Shown: positions 1-9,053, counted from the first letter of the stretch. The stretch is 64,000 nt of DNA from Komagataeibacter sucrofermentans DSM 15973 (GCF_040581405.1 NZ_CP137158.1:1-64000); one strand, 5' to 3'. A program made the numbers and translations. The notes: generated from the letters alone by a model not told the origin.

Positions 1-411
1 CTTATGGTCATTGTCGGGTTCTGGTCACTCTGGCTGAGGCACAGAGGAACTCTGTTTAGCAGTCCGGGATTTCATCGGGTCGCCGTATGCATGGCACCGG
101 CCGGTTTCATCGCATTGCTGTGCGGTTGGGTGACGACCGAGGTTGGGCGTCAACCATGGACCGTTTACGGTTTGCTCAGGACATCCGATAGTGTTTCCCC
201 GATTGCTCTGTCCAATATGGCGCTGACGATGACCGTCTTTGTTGTAGTCTACGTAATCGTATTTGGATCAGGCATCGGCATTCTGGGCCGCCTGCTAGCA
301 CGCGCACCACAGGAAGGAGAGCATGAGACCAGCCCCTCTCATGCCCCGGATATTCTAGCCACAAGCACTCATCCCAAAGTCATCAATCCCTCTTCTGGCG
401 AAGGAGCCTGA
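1..411 (+). CDS. cydA: Cytochrome bd-type (CIO) quinol oxidase subunit I, C-terminal part
   Basis: The reading frame is open from the first base, so this is the C-terminal end (about 136 residues) of a longer gene. It shows three hydrophobic segments and the conserved stretch GWVTTEVGRQPW, typical of the C-terminal half of CydA/CioA, the heme-bearing subunit that oxidises ubiquinol and reduces oxygen in the inner membrane. The stop is followed two bases later by the start of the subunit II gene, as expected for a cydAB operon. The last 35 residues are polar and poorly conserved. Acetic acid bacteria usually carry the cyanide-insensitive (CIO) branch; which branch this is cannot be decided from the C-terminus alone. 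Confidence 0.93.
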   Translation, partial: LMVIVGFWSLWLRHRGTLFSSPGFHRVAVCMAPAGFIALLCGWVTTEVGRQPWTVYGLLRTSDSVSPIALSNMALTMTVFVVVYVIVFGSGIGILGRLLARAPQEGEHETSPSHAPDILATSTHPKVINPSSGEGA

Positions 412-413
412 AC

Positions 414-1433
414 ATGATGGACGTCGCATACTGGCTTCCGATCATATGGGCCGTTATTCTGGTCGCTGCGATCACCATCTATGTCGTCCTTGATGGCTTT
501 GACCTTGGCATCGGAATGCTGTTCGCCGTGGAACGGCATGAAGGCCGCAGGGATGTGATGGTCAACACCATTGCCCCTGTATGGGACGGAAACGAAACGT
601 GGATGGTCCTTGGTGGCGCTACGCTTTACGGGGTCTTTCCTGGGGCCTATTCAACCCTGCTTCCCGCGTTTTACCTGCCGATCGTGCTCATGCTGGTTGC
701 CCTGATCTTCCGGGGTGTAGCCTTCGAATTTCGTATCATGACACGCGGGACTGGACGCGAAAAACTGTGGGACGGTGGCTTCATGATTGGATCGGGAATC
801 GCTGCTTTCTGCCAGGGCGCAATCCTCGGCGGAGTTGTTCAGGGAATCAAGGTCGTGGATGGAGCTTTTGTTGGCAGTTCAATGGACTGGCTGACCCCAT
901 TCAGCGTGCTGTGCGGACTGGCCGTCATGTGCGGTTATGCCCTGCTCGGGGCAACTTGGTTGATCTGGCGCACAACCGACGTGCTAGAAGCTTCCTGCCG
1001 CAAATGGACGAAGCTGCTGGCAATCGGGTTGTTTGTATGCATCGTCGCTGTCAGCCTGTGGACGCCTATGTTGCACGCACCCTACCTGCGACGCTGGACC
1101 GAGTGGCCCAATATCGTATTTGTCGCACCCGTTCCCCTTCTGGTAATCGCACTAGGTTTTCTACTGACCATCGGTCTGCGTCGTGGGCATTCCAAAGGAC
1201 CCTTCCTGTGTGCTCTCGGTTGGTTCTTTCTCTGCCTGTCCGGACTCGGGATTACGGTATGGCCGTATGCTGTTCCGCCCGGGTTGACGCTGTGGGATGT
1301 ATCATCCCCCCCATCCAGTCAATTTTTTCAACTGGTCGGCACCGTCATCTTGCTGCCGATCATCCTGACTTACACAGTCTACTCCTATCGTGTGTTCCGG
1401 GGAAAGGTAACGGACGCAGATGGCTATCATTGA
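414..1433 (+). CDS. cydB: Cytochrome bd-type quinol oxidase subunit II
   Basis: The 339-residue multi-spanning membrane protein has the CydB hallmark near residues 45-65, PVWDGNETWMVLGGA, and the N-terminal DGFDLGIGMLF segment. Length is normal for the family. It pairs with CydA to form the oxygen-reducing quinol oxidase. The start ATG is two bases after the cydA stop and the gene overlaps the small DUF2474 gene by 14 bases, so the three are one operon. A possible earlier-frame start ATG at 414/417 gives M-M-D; either is compatible with the upstream purine-rich GAAGGAG at about 399-405. Confidence 0.95.
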   Translation: MMDVAYWLPIIWAVILVAAITIYVVLDGFDLGIGMLFAVERHEGRRDVMVNTIAPVWDGNETWMVLGGATLYGVFPGAYSTLLPAFYLPIVLMLVALIFRGVAFEFRIMTRGTGREKLWDGGFMIGSGIAAFCQGAILGGVVQGIKVVDGAFVGSSMDWLTPFSVLCGLAVMCGYALLGATWLIWRTTDVLEASCRKWTKLLAIGLFVCIVAVSLWTPMLHAPYLRRWTEWPNIVFVAPVPLLVIALGFLLTIGLRRGHSKGPFLCALGWFFLCLSGLGITVWPYAVPPGLTLWDVSSPPSSQFFQLVGTVILLPIILTYTVYSYRVFRGKVTDADGYH

Positions 1434-1569
1434 GATTGTACAGGGCAATGGGGACAACGCGCCCCGGCGCCTTAGCCAGCGTATAGGTTGGTTCATCGGC
1501 ATATGGACGCTTAGCACAGCAGCGTTATTCGCAAGCGCACTACTCGTTCACATGATCGTACCAAAATGA
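1420..1569 (+). CDS. DUF2474 family small membrane subunit of bd-type oxidase
   Basis: This 49-residue protein starts with ATG inside the 3' end of cydB (14-base overlap, another frame) and ends at TGA 1567-1569. It has a short polar N-terminus, an RxGWF motif (RIGWFIGIW) and a single transmembrane helix, the pattern of DUF2474 proteins encoded immediately after cydB/cioB in many proteobacteria. By analogy with CydX it probably stabilises the oxidase; that role is inference. It is followed at once by a strong terminator, so it is the last gene of the operon. Confidence 0.85.
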   Translation: MAIIEIVQGNGDNAPRRLSQRIGWFIGIWTLSTAALFASALLVHMIVPK

Positions 1570-1572
1570 CTA

Positions 1573-1610
1573 AATCTGTGGTTGTTCCGACAACCACAGA
1601 TTCATTTTTT
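1573..1610 (+). terminator. Rho-independent terminator of the cyd operon
   Basis: A perfect 13-base inverted repeat (arms 1573-1585 and 1590-1602, loop TCCG) is followed by CATTTTTT. It lies four bases after the DUF2474 stop codon, and the left arm and T-run are placed to terminate plus-strand transcription. Confidence 0.93.
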
Positions 1611-1764
1611 AACATTGATTATACCCAGTTGAATTCCTCCCACGATCTTATTGAGCCGTTTAGCGGCGATCTTTTGCCTGATTTCGGGTCGCCGGAAATA
1701 AATCGGTATCTCACAGAGCAACGGGCCGCCGTCCCATGCTGTTGCCATGATCCGCATTGAACTA

Positions 1765-2613
1765 GGTTCTGTTGACAAAAGGTCTTCCCAGACCGGTCTG
1801 GACGTGATTCAAAGCTGGTCTTTGCAGAGACCTGTAGATGCGTGGTGACCTGACGGACGAGGAATGGGCGATCATTGGCGGCCTGCTGCCACCTGAACGT
1901 GGCCGTTGGTCACGCCCGGCACAGGATAACCGTCTGTTTCTCAACGGAATGCTTTATGTCCTGCGTGTTGGTTGCCCATGGCGGGATATGCATGAGCGCT
2001 ACGGAAAATGGAACTCGGTCTATGTCCGGTTCCGTCGATGGGCCGAGCAGGGTGTCTGGGACGCTCTGCTGGAAACGCTGGTTGAACTTGGGCTGACCGA
2101 TGACTGGCAGCATATGATCGACAGCACGGTTGTTCGGGCTCACAGCCAGGCTGCTGGCGCAAAAGGGGGACACATAAGGAAGGCTTTGGTCGAAGCCGCG
2201 GCGGCTTTACGAGCAAGATCCACGCCCGCGCTGACGGTCAGGGACGCCCTCTTGGCTTTGAACTGACGGGCGGTGAAATTTCTGACTACTCCGGCGCTGA
2301 TGCCCTGTTGGACCTGCCGGTCGTGACACCGCGCCAACTTCTGGCCGATAGGGGATATGATAGTGACAGGATACGGGAGAACCTGCTTTTTCGAGGTATT
2401 CTTCCTGTTATCCCGCCGCGTTCAAACCGCACAGAGGATATCCCCTGTGACTTCCGTCGCTATCGGGATCGCAACCGTATCGAGCGGATGTTCAACAAGC
2501 TGAAGCAGTTTCGCCGTATCGCAACCCGCTATGACAAGACGAGAAAATCGTTCCTCGCCTTTCTCAACCTCGCCGCAGTCAAGTTGTGGCTACCGTCTTT
2601 TGTCAACAGAACC
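1765..2613 (+). mobile_element. IS5-family insertion sequence (IS427-like group), 849 bp
   Basis: Terminal inverted repeats begin GGTTCTGTTGACAAAAG at 1765 and end with the matching complement at 2613. The element is flanked by TA on both sides (1763-1764 and 2614-2615) within a reconstructed CTAG target, the duplication expected for this group. It carries one transposase split over two frames. Four elements of this general type in the window occupy CTAG sites. Confidence 0.9.
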
Positions 2614-2616
2614 TAG
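1838..2616 (+). CDS. IS5-family transposase, two-frame (orfA/orfB)
   Basis: The first frame (1838-2266) encodes the N-terminal part with RGDLTDEEWAIIGGLLPP and the first catalytic Asp in MIDSTVVRAH. The C-terminal part (LADRGYDSDRIRENL, then RNRIERMFNKLKQFRRIATRYDK with the catalytic Glu) is in the -1 frame and runs to TAG 2614-2616. The switch is expected at the AAAAGGGGG run near 2161-2169, as in IS5 relatives that use programmed -1 frameshifting. The stop codon lies outside the element: its TA comes from the target duplication, so termination depends on the insertion site. The element could be active; nothing else in it is broken. Confidence 0.85.
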
Positions 2617-2618
2617 CA

Positions 2619-3417
2619 CTACAGTTGCATTTTGTGTCGTGAGTGAGCGCGGATAGCACTGGCCTGATGCGTTCGTCGAAAGACGGACCATCTGAGGATG
2701 TGAGAGACGGGTAGTCTGCGTTGTGCAAGTTTTACGACGAGGCGCCTGATCTCCTGAATGGACCAGCGGACAAGGACTGTCGTGTTCTGAGTTGTGTTTT
2801 TTTCGGTTTCAGTGAGTTTGCCTGGTAACGGACACTGGCCATGACGGCATAGGCCAGCATGACCAGAGAGACATGCCGATGCCAACCATGCCAGGAGCGG
2901 GTCTCGTTATGATCAAGACCAAATTCGTTTTTGGCCGTCTCGAACCCTTCTTCGATCCTCCAGCGCGTCCCTTCAACGTTCACCAGTTCCTGCGTGGTTG
3001 TCCCTTTCGGGCTCCAGGTCGTAAAATAGGCAAGGTCCCCGTCAGCGATGTTTCGGCGGATCAACAGGCCACGTGTCCATGGTCCGGCTATAGGGCAGTC
3101 AAATTCTTCAGCATCCAGATCAGCAAGCGGAAGATACGCCCAGTCATAAAGTCGCTCACCTTTTGTGCCGTGCCCCGCTGACAGACGACGCCAGGCCTGG
3201 TCTGGCAGTCCTGCTGCAATATCTTTCGCCTCTCCGGCAATCAGCGGTTCCGTTGCCCATGATCCGAACCAGTGATTGCCCTTGACCCCAAGCACATATC
3301 CAATTCCTGCCCGGCGAAGCGTGCGTTCTACGTCGCCCACGCCATACACGCTGTCTGCTGCAACCCAGCGGAACGGCACACCGGCCTCAATACTTCGCTC
3401 AATCATCATCGAGGCTA
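2619..3417 (-). pseudogene. IS701-family transposase, N-terminally truncated and frameshifted
   Basis: The minus strand encodes the C-terminal two thirds of an IS701-type DDE transposase: WVAADSVYGVG, GTRWRIEEGFETAKNEFGLDHNE and RHVSLVMLAYAVM are characteristic. Near 2800 the frame changes, and the true C-terminus (LVRWSIQEIRRLVVKLAQRR through KMQL, stop at 2619) continues in another frame. The N-terminus is missing because the frame ends at 3417, where an IS5-family element begins; the continuation is not found beyond the adjoining elements. It cannot encode a working enzyme. Confidence 0.85.
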
Positions 3418-4260
3418 GGGCCTGTTAGATCTTGAATTTCTTCCCATATTGTAGGGATGGAAGAAGGAGACAGAACAGGCACCTTTACGGACGAGACATG
3501 GGCGATCTGGGAACCTCTGATTGAGGAGGTTCGCCCGAGGGGCAAGACGCCGCCACATGATCTGCGGCGGACGATAGCAGCGATTTTCTGGCGTCATGAG
3601 AATGGCGCGAAATGGCGGAGTATCCCCGCTGAACTGGGTCCGTGGTGGCGGGCTGCGCAGCTTTTCATCCGCTGGGCGAAGCTCGGCGTATGGGAGCGGC
3701 TGCTCGCACTGGTTCAGGAACAACAGGGAGTGGCATTCGGAATGACTTTTCTGGATGGCACAAACATCAGGGCTCACCACAAAGCGGCGGGAGCCCAAAA
3801 AAAGGGGCCTCTTTCGAAGAGCGAGACCATCGTGAAGCACTTGGCCGCTCTCGCGGCGGCTATGGCACAAAAGTCTGCGTGATCGCTGATGGACATGGAA
3901 AAGCCTTCGGTTTTGCGCTGGCCCCTGGACAGGCTCATGAACTGCCTCTGGCACCAGCCATGCTCGACAGCCTTCCCGCCACTCCCCTGTGGGTAGTAGC
4001 GGACAAGGGCTACGCGTCGAACGCCATGCGTGAACGGATATGGGACATGGGAGCACGGCCAGCCATTCCCGCGAAACGACGCGATGGCCCGGTCGCCTGC
4101 CCGAAATGGGCCTATCGGTGTCGGCATCTCGTTGAGAACCTCTGGGCTCGCCTCAAGGAGTGGCGCGCTGTCGCAACCAGATATGAAAAAACAGCAACGT
4201 CGTTCCTCGCGGTCATCCACATCGCTGCCGCAGCAGACTGGATCAAGCCCTAACAGGCCC
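3418..4260 (+). mobile_element. IS5-family insertion sequence, 843 bp
   Basis: The ends are inverted repeats starting GGGCCTGTTAGATCTTGA at 3418, with the complement of GGGCCTGTTAGGGCTTGA ending at 4260. TA flanks both sides (3416-3417 and 4261-4262). The right-hand TA is at the same time the left-hand TA of the next element, so the two insertions abut. It has the same length and close relatives of the termini of the element at 5549-6391, but the proteins differ at many positions, so the two are related types and not a recent copy pair. Confidence 0.9.
3457..4253 (+). CDS. IS5-family transposase, two-frame (orfA/orfB)
   Basis: Frame one (3457-3882) carries TWAIWEPLIEEVRPRGKTPP, a GAKWRSIP segment and the first catalytic Asp in FLDGTNIRAHHKAAGA. 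Frame two, reached by a -1 shift, carries VCVIADGHGKAFGF, VADKGYAS (second Asp) and RHLVENLWARLKEWRAVATRYEK (Glu), ending at TAA 4251-4253. The shift site is a seven-A run followed by GGGG at about 3797-3807. All three DDE blocks are intact, so the element is plausibly active. Confidence 0.87.
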
Positions 4261-4262
4261 TA

Positions 4263-5117
4263 GGGCGTGTCGTCAGTTAATTCCGATGATGGCGGAAACG
4301 AGTTGCACTGCTGCGAGGAATGTTGACTTCGGCTTGTCGTAGCGTGTTGCAATGCCTCTGAACTGCTTCAATCTGGCAAAGAAGCGTTCAATGATGTTTC
4401 TGTTTTTGTAGAGCTGGAAGCTGATTTTCCGTGGATTGCGTCGGTTTTTCCTTGAAGGGATAACCAGTGTAATCTGCCGTTCTTCGATCTTTTCGACAAG
4501 CGGATCGGCGTCATAAGCCTTGTCGGCGATAAAGGCTTTGGGATCGACCTCATCCAGCAGGGGGGCTGCTTCCGTGATGTCCGCTCTCTGCCCGGGCGTC
4601 AGGGACAGGGCGACCGCCTTTCCTGCGGCATCGACAATGGCGTGGATTTTCGAAGTCAGTCCACCACGGGACCGCCCGATGGCCTGATCTGTGCCCCTTG
4701 TTTACGGGCACCCGCACTGTGCTGGTGCGCCCGGACAATCGTGCTGTCGATCATCATGTAGTCGTTGTCGCGATCGGCGGCCAGATGCCGGAAAATCCGT
4801 TCGATCACGCCGCCTTCGCACCAGCGACGCAGTCGCCGGTGAACGTTCTTCCAGTCCCCGAACCGGGCAGGCAGGTCACGCCACGGAATGCCGGCACGGT
4901 AACGATACAGAACCGCTTCCACAAACAGACGGTTATCGGCAGCCGTTCCGCCGACATGGCCTTCACGACCCGGGAGAAGATCTTTTATCCGTTTCCACTG
5001 GCTGTCACTCAGGCCATATCGTCGCATTCATTCTCTCCCTGAAAACAGAGAGAAAACATCACAGATCAAACGGGAGTACAAGCCTCATAGCGCCAGATGC
5101 TAAATGACGACACGCCC
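4263..5117 (-). mobile_element. IS5-family insertion sequence, 855 bp
   Basis: Inverted repeats begin GGGCGTGTCGTCAGTTA at 4263, with the complement of GGGCGTGTCGTCATTTA ending at 5117. TA flanks both sides (4261-4262 and 5118-5119), again within CTAG. It lies directly against the preceding element with only the shared TA between them. It differs from its neighbours in ends and protein sequence, so it is a third IS type. Confidence 0.9.
4273..5027 (-). CDS. IS5-family transposase, two-frame (orfA/orfB)
   Basis: On the minus strand the first frame (5027 down to 4656) begins MRRYGLSDSQWKRIKDLLPG and contains MIDSTIVRAHQHSAGARK with the first catalytic Asp. The -1 frame continues with AIGRSRGGLTSKIHAIVDA, KAFIADKAYDADPLVEKI and NIIERFFARLKQFRGIATRYDK, and stops at 4273-4275. 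The shift probably occurs at AAACAAGGGG near 4690-4700. The catalytic triad is present. Fifteen or so bases upstream of ATG 5027 there is a purine-rich GGGAGAGAA. Confidence 0.85.
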
Positions 5118-5548
5118 TAGAAGGCGTGCCCAATCCCATCGTGAAGGGCGTTGGTGTCGTGCTGGATGTCAGTACGGCCATATATGTCGCTCACGATGCG
5201 CTGGCCAATCACTTGCCGGACGGAAAAGGGACGACGGTTCATTCTGAGAATAACGAGGCAATAGACAATTCACCGCCGTCTGGGAGTGGTGGTGTTGCAT
5301 CTTCAAGAAGTAGCGGAAGTGCAACTCCGGAGCCCGAAGGTGAGGAGCCTCCCCAAGACGAATACAAGACGTCAGATCCAACAAAACAGCTCTTAGACAC
5401 CGGAAAATTACTTGATCCAAGTGATAAAGCTGGCGAGCTTATCCGGGCTGGCCGGGCTTTACAAAAGCATGGCGGACGAAGGGGATCGGCATTTCCTGCC
5501 CCGAAAAGAAATCCAGCAGCAATTAACGCGGCTGGGCAAGCAGAACTA

Positions 5549-6391
5549 GGGCCTGTTAGGCCTTGAATGACAGAACGGATTGCATAGCTGTTTATGATGA
5601 GCATGATGCAGTCTGTCTTTTCTGATGCCGCCTGGTCCGTCTGGGAGCCGTTGATCGAAGAAGTCCGTCCGAAGGGGAAGACCCCACCGAAAAACCTGCG
5701 ACGGACGATCTCTGCGATTTTCTGGCGCCATCAGAACGGCGCAAAGTGGCGCGCCCTGCCATCTGAGTTTGGTCCCTGGTGGATTGCCGCACAGTTGTTC
5801 ATTCGCTGGTCGAAGCTTGGGGTGTGGCAGCGCCTCTTTGAAAAGGTAAGAGGCACTGACCCGGAATTGGGCATGGTCTTTCTCGATGGCACGACGATCC
5901 GTGCCCATCACAAGGCGGCCGGGGCCGCCAAAAAAGGGGATACGGTGAACGCCGCAGAGATCGTGAGGCGCTTGGCCGCTCACGTGGAGGCTTTGGCACC
6001 AAGGTCTGCGTAGCGGCAGATGGACATGGCAAAGCATTGTCCTTCACACTGTCGCCTGGACAGGCACATGAACTGCCATCCGCTTATGCCCTGCTCGACG
6101 ACCTGCCACACCCACCGACCTATGTTGTTTGTGATCGCGGATATGCTTCGCATAAATTCCGTGAATATCTCTGGGACCGGGGATCTCGTCCTGTCATTCC
6201 GCCAAGGAAGAATGATCCAGAAGTCGCCTGTCCAAGATGGGCTTACAGACACCGGCATCTGGTCGAAAATCTGTGGGCAAGGCTCAAGGAATGGCGGGCT
6301 GTCGCGACCCGATATGAGAAAACCGCGGCATCCTTCCTCTCCGTCATCTTCATCGCGGCTACAGCAGACTATATCAAGGCCTAACAGGCCC
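5549..6391 (+). mobile_element. IS5-family insertion sequence inside the toxin gene, 843 bp
   Basis: The ends are inverted repeats: GGGCCTGTTAGGCCTTGA at 5549 and its exact complement ending at 6391. TA flanks both sides (5547-5548 and 6392-6393) in a CTAG target. The insertion point is inside the codon run for QAELDAI of the toxin tip, so insertion happened in an intact frame at that point. Confidence 0.93.
5594..6384 (+). CDS. IS5-family transposase, two-frame (orfA/orfB)
   Basis: The first frame (5594-6013) has AWSVWEPLIEEVRPKGKTPP and FLDGTTIRAHHKAAGAAKKG with the first catalytic Asp. The -1 frame has VCVAADGHGKALSFTLSPGQ, VCDRGYASHKFREYLWD (second Asp) and RHLVENLWARLKEWRAVATRYEK (Glu), ending at TAA 6382-6384. 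The shift site is the six-A run followed by GGGG near 5930-5940. It is a close relative of the transposase at 3457-4253, with substitutions throughout. Confidence 0.87.
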
Positions 6392-6523
6392 TAGATGCCA
6401 TACTTAATGACACACATAAAACGATTAACAACGGGAACAGATTTGGAGGAAAAGATGTGACGCAGGTGACGGCCGAGGAGCACGCTTCGATGCTAACGGT
6501 ATATTTAGAGGATTTCTAGAACC

Positions 6524-6772
6524 ATGAAGTTTGATTTTTCTGGATCAATAATAGAAACAAAAATATTCAGTGATTCTGAGTATGACAATATAGTTTGTGA
6601 GATATACATTGACGGAGTATATATATGTCTTTTGTCTACGGACGACGGAATAGAGAAAATTAGTATAGTATTTCCTGATTGTAAGGAGGAATGTAAAAAA
6701 AACAAAGTGAAATATGACACATTCGTCTTCGCATTATCTGTAGCAAAAAAAGATATTTTAAATAAGTTCTGA
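6524..6772 (+). CDS. Putative CDI immunity protein (82 aa)
   Basis: I do not recognise the family. The ATG at 6524 overlaps the restored stop of the toxin-tip gene as ATGA, the usual arrangement of a toxin and its immunity gene. The protein is small, acidic, without signal peptide or membrane helix, and has a beta-rich look (FSGSIIETKIF, IYIDGVYICLLSTDDGIEKISIVF). The coding sequence is far more AT-rich than the shaft pieces around it, which is common for horizontally exchanged immunity genes. The function as immunity rests on position and size only. Confidence 0.6.
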   Translation: MKFDFSGSIIETKIFSDSEYDNIVCEIYIDGVYICLLSTDDGIEKISIVFPDCKEECKKNKVKYDTFVFALSVAKKDILNKF

Positions 6773-6809
6773 ATTTTCTGAGTCTTATTTTAAAAAGTGC
6801 GGGGTATAA

Positions 6810-8321
6810 AATAACATCGACCTGAACGCGGTGAAGTCCAATATTGGGTTTGACCTCGAGAAGTCGAGCACGACGCTGACGACGGGCACGGTGCAGGGTT
6901 CGACGGCGGCGGCGGGCAACACGCTGGCCGTGACCGCGACATGCGGCGTGCCGACCGACAGCCAGTCGGGCAATATCGTGGCGCCGGCGTCCCAGCTTTC
7001 GGGGCAGGTGACGCTGCAGGCGGGATATGACACGACGCACGAGGTCGCCAGCTCGAAATCGATCGAGGCGAGCGTGGGGGCTTCGGCCAGCATCGGCACG
7101 AAAGGGGCCGGTGTCAGCATTGAGGGCGAATTCGGCGCCTCGAAGACCAACACCAATGCCGCGTCCAGCACGGCGGTGGACAGCACGGTCAGCGGCACGG
7201 ACAACGTCACCATCGCCAACGCGACCGGCGCGACAACCCTGAACGGGGCGGAGATCAGCGGCAAATCGATTGATGTCGCGACGAAAGACCTGACCATCAC
7301 CACGGCGCAGGACACGTCGGGCTACAATTCGAAGACCACGGGCATTGACGCCAGCTTCTCGGTCCCGGTCTGGGGCGCGGGTGACATCGGGGGCAGCGCG
7401 AGTTTCAGTTACACGACCGTCAAGGACAGCTATGCCTCGACCGAGGCGACGCAGTCCGGGCTGTATGCGGGCAGTGGCGGTCTTGATGTTACGGCGAGTG
7501 GCACGACGACCCTGAACGGGGGCGTGATCGAAAGCACGGCGGCGGCCGCGCTCAACCAGCTGTCCACGGGCACGCTGGTGGCCAATGGCATCGCCAACCA
7601 TGCCGACGCCACGGCGAAGACGATGGTCTATCAGGCCAACGTCATGAATCCCGAAGGGGCTACGGGCGGGGGAACCGGCAGCTTCGCCACCGCGATTGGC
7701 ACGGGCATGGCGGCCAATGCCGGTGGCCTGCTGGGGGCCGCGACCCATCAGGACGCCAGTTCGGTCACGCAGTCGGCCATCGGCTCGAACGTGCAGATCG
7801 CAGCCGGCAGCACCAGTGGCGACCTCTCCCGCTCGCCCTCCACGTCCAGCCATCCGCTGACCAACACCTTCGACGCCCAGCAGATGCAGAACGACCTGCA
7901 GATCCAACAGGTCGTGGGACAGGTCGGCGACATGGTCTCGACCGGTCTGGAGTCCGTTGACAAAAACGCTTTTGGAGAAGATGGCGCGGGCCGGACTGGA
8001 CTTGAAGCCGTAGGTAACGCCGTCGGCGCCACATTAGGACATGGCAACGTTCTGGGGGAGGCGGTTGGTGCCGCGTTGTCTCGAGCTTTATACAAACTGA
8101 CTGATCCGATCGTGGTTTCGATGGCGAACAGCCTGTTTCTGGATGATCCCGATGCCCAGAAGACATTCGTCGGCGTCCTGACCAACAGCCCGGCTTCAGG
8201 AGAAGGGGCATTGGGCGGTATGATCGGCGGTGCGACTGCAGTGGGTAAAAAACGTGCTGGGACTGCAAGGATTAATGGAAATAAGAATGCTGTACCTGTT
8301 ATCGTATTACGTGCACCATGA
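6810..8321 (+). pseudogene. CdiA/filamentous-hemagglutinin fragment: shaft repeats plus pre-toxin region
   Basis: The frame opens after a TAA at 6807-6809 with homology already running (NIDLNAVKSNIGFDLEKSS). The nearest usable start, GTG 6831, has no signal peptide or secretion domain, so the 5' end is missing. It contains hemagglutinin-type low-complexity repeats (ASSKSIEASVGASASIG, TLNGAEISGKSIDV, LDVTASGTTTLNGGVI), then a pre-toxin-like region rich in Gly and Ala (MVYQANVMNPEGATGGGTG, then TGLEAVGNAVGATLGHGN). It ends after only about 26 residues past the last conserved part, with no recognisable toxin domain. It is probably a displaced or truncated CdiA middle piece and not a functional protein. 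Confidence 0.75.
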
Positions 8322-8330
8322 GGTTATAAA

Positions 8331-9053
8331 ATGTCAGTATTTAAGAATGATATCCTAGCATTATGCCGGGAGGCTATTGAAGGATATGATGGTTGGGAGT
8401 TCGTATCCGACCAGTTTAGGAATAAATCTCTAAAGCATACGACTTTAGTCGTCGATCCAGGACTTCGGTTTGATCGGGTTGGCCCTCTGGGAGAAGTAAT
8501 GCCTTTTCCTGTGCTATTTCTAGATAATAAAAAAACAATGCGGATATATAAAAAAATACTAGGAACTTCTGTCCATACATCGCGCGTAACGTTTTCGGAA
8601 ATCAGAGGCTCACTAAACATGTTGCCAGAATTTTTGCAATCTACGCCAAGGTTTATTCAAAATAGAGCGATGTTTATAGAAGCTGGAGGATCAGATAAGC
8701 CGTATTGGCGTGACGCAAACGAATTTAAAGATGTGATTAAAAGAATATTTCTTCAAGGCGTTGCATTCTTTGAAAGTCATTATAATTTTAACAGTGAAAA
8801 AGACATGCTGGAAGAGCTTCCTGCACGGTATGCCGTAACAGCATCTGGAGGGTATAAAGAATACGAGCAAGAGCGTGGAGTTATGCTTTGTATCGTTCGG
8901 TGTATCCTTGGTGACTTCGAATTTGTTAAGCGTTATCGAAGCGATGAATATAAGACTGTATTTCCAAAAATGACAGAAGATTTAGATAAAATCATAGCAT
9001 GCCTTCCCCAGATGAAAAAATCATGGCAGGAAAAGGGTTGCGTCTCCGTCTGA
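8331..9053 (+). CDS. Putative immunity protein following CdiA fragment (240 aa)
   Basis: The gene begins nine bases after the CdiA fragment's stop, with GAGG upstream of the ATG. The 240-residue protein is soluble, Lys/Glu/Phe-rich, without signal peptide or transmembrane helix: MSVFKNDILALCREAIEGYDGWEFVSDQF at the start, a central FPVLFLDNKKTMRIYKKILG, and a helical C-terminus. It is more AT-rich than the shaft sequence and lies where cdiI genes lie, so an immunity role is plausible. The matching toxin domain seems to have been lost, which would make it an orphan. I do not recognise the family with confidence. Confidence 0.6.
   Translation: MSVFKNDILALCREAIEGYDGWEFVSDQFRNKSLKHTTLVVDPGLRFDRVGPLGEVMPFPVLFLDNKKTMRIYKKILGTSVHTSRVTFSEIRGSLNMLPEFLQSTPRFIQNRAMFIEAGGSDKPYWRDANEFKDVIKRIFLQGVAFFESHYNFNSEKDMLEELPARYAVTASGGYKEYEQERGVMLCIVRCILGDFEFVKRYRSDEYKTVFPKMTEDLDKIIACLPQMKKSWQEKGCVSV

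Larger units (their letters stand above)
5118..6527 (+). pseudogene. CdiA/hemagglutinin-type C-terminal toxin tip, split by an IS element
   Basis: The frame runs open from the IS border at 5118 to 5548, is broken by an 843-bp IS at 5549-6391, and resumes in phase after one target TA is removed: the residues across the junction read NAAGQAELDAILNDTH. The part with AGRALQKHGGRRGSAFP, NPAAINAAGQ and then (one frame over) DGRGARFDANGIFRGFLEP is the familiar tip of polymorphic toxins attached to FHA or RHS proteins. A one-base frameshift near 6455 separates GGKDV from GDGRGARF. In the restored frame the stop TGA (6525-6527) overlaps the next gene's ATG. The N-terminal shaft is absent because the element at 4263-5117 cuts it. 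Target chemistry of this toxin is not known to me. Confidence 0.75.

Noticed and set aside
581-1486. Long open frame overlapping cydB in another frame
   Set aside because: It is a shadow of cydB; the translation is Arg/Cys/Trp-rich with no motif, while cydB is unmistakable.
1566-1760. Open frame starting at the DUF2474 stop
   Set aside because: Its first part is the terminator hairpin read as codons; no motif or ribosome site. Probably decayed DNA before the IS.
6660-7907. Long minus-strand frame opposite the hemagglutinin fragment
   Set aside because: Arg/Gly/Val-rich shadow of a GC-rich repeat region; the plus strand shows clear hemagglutinin homology.
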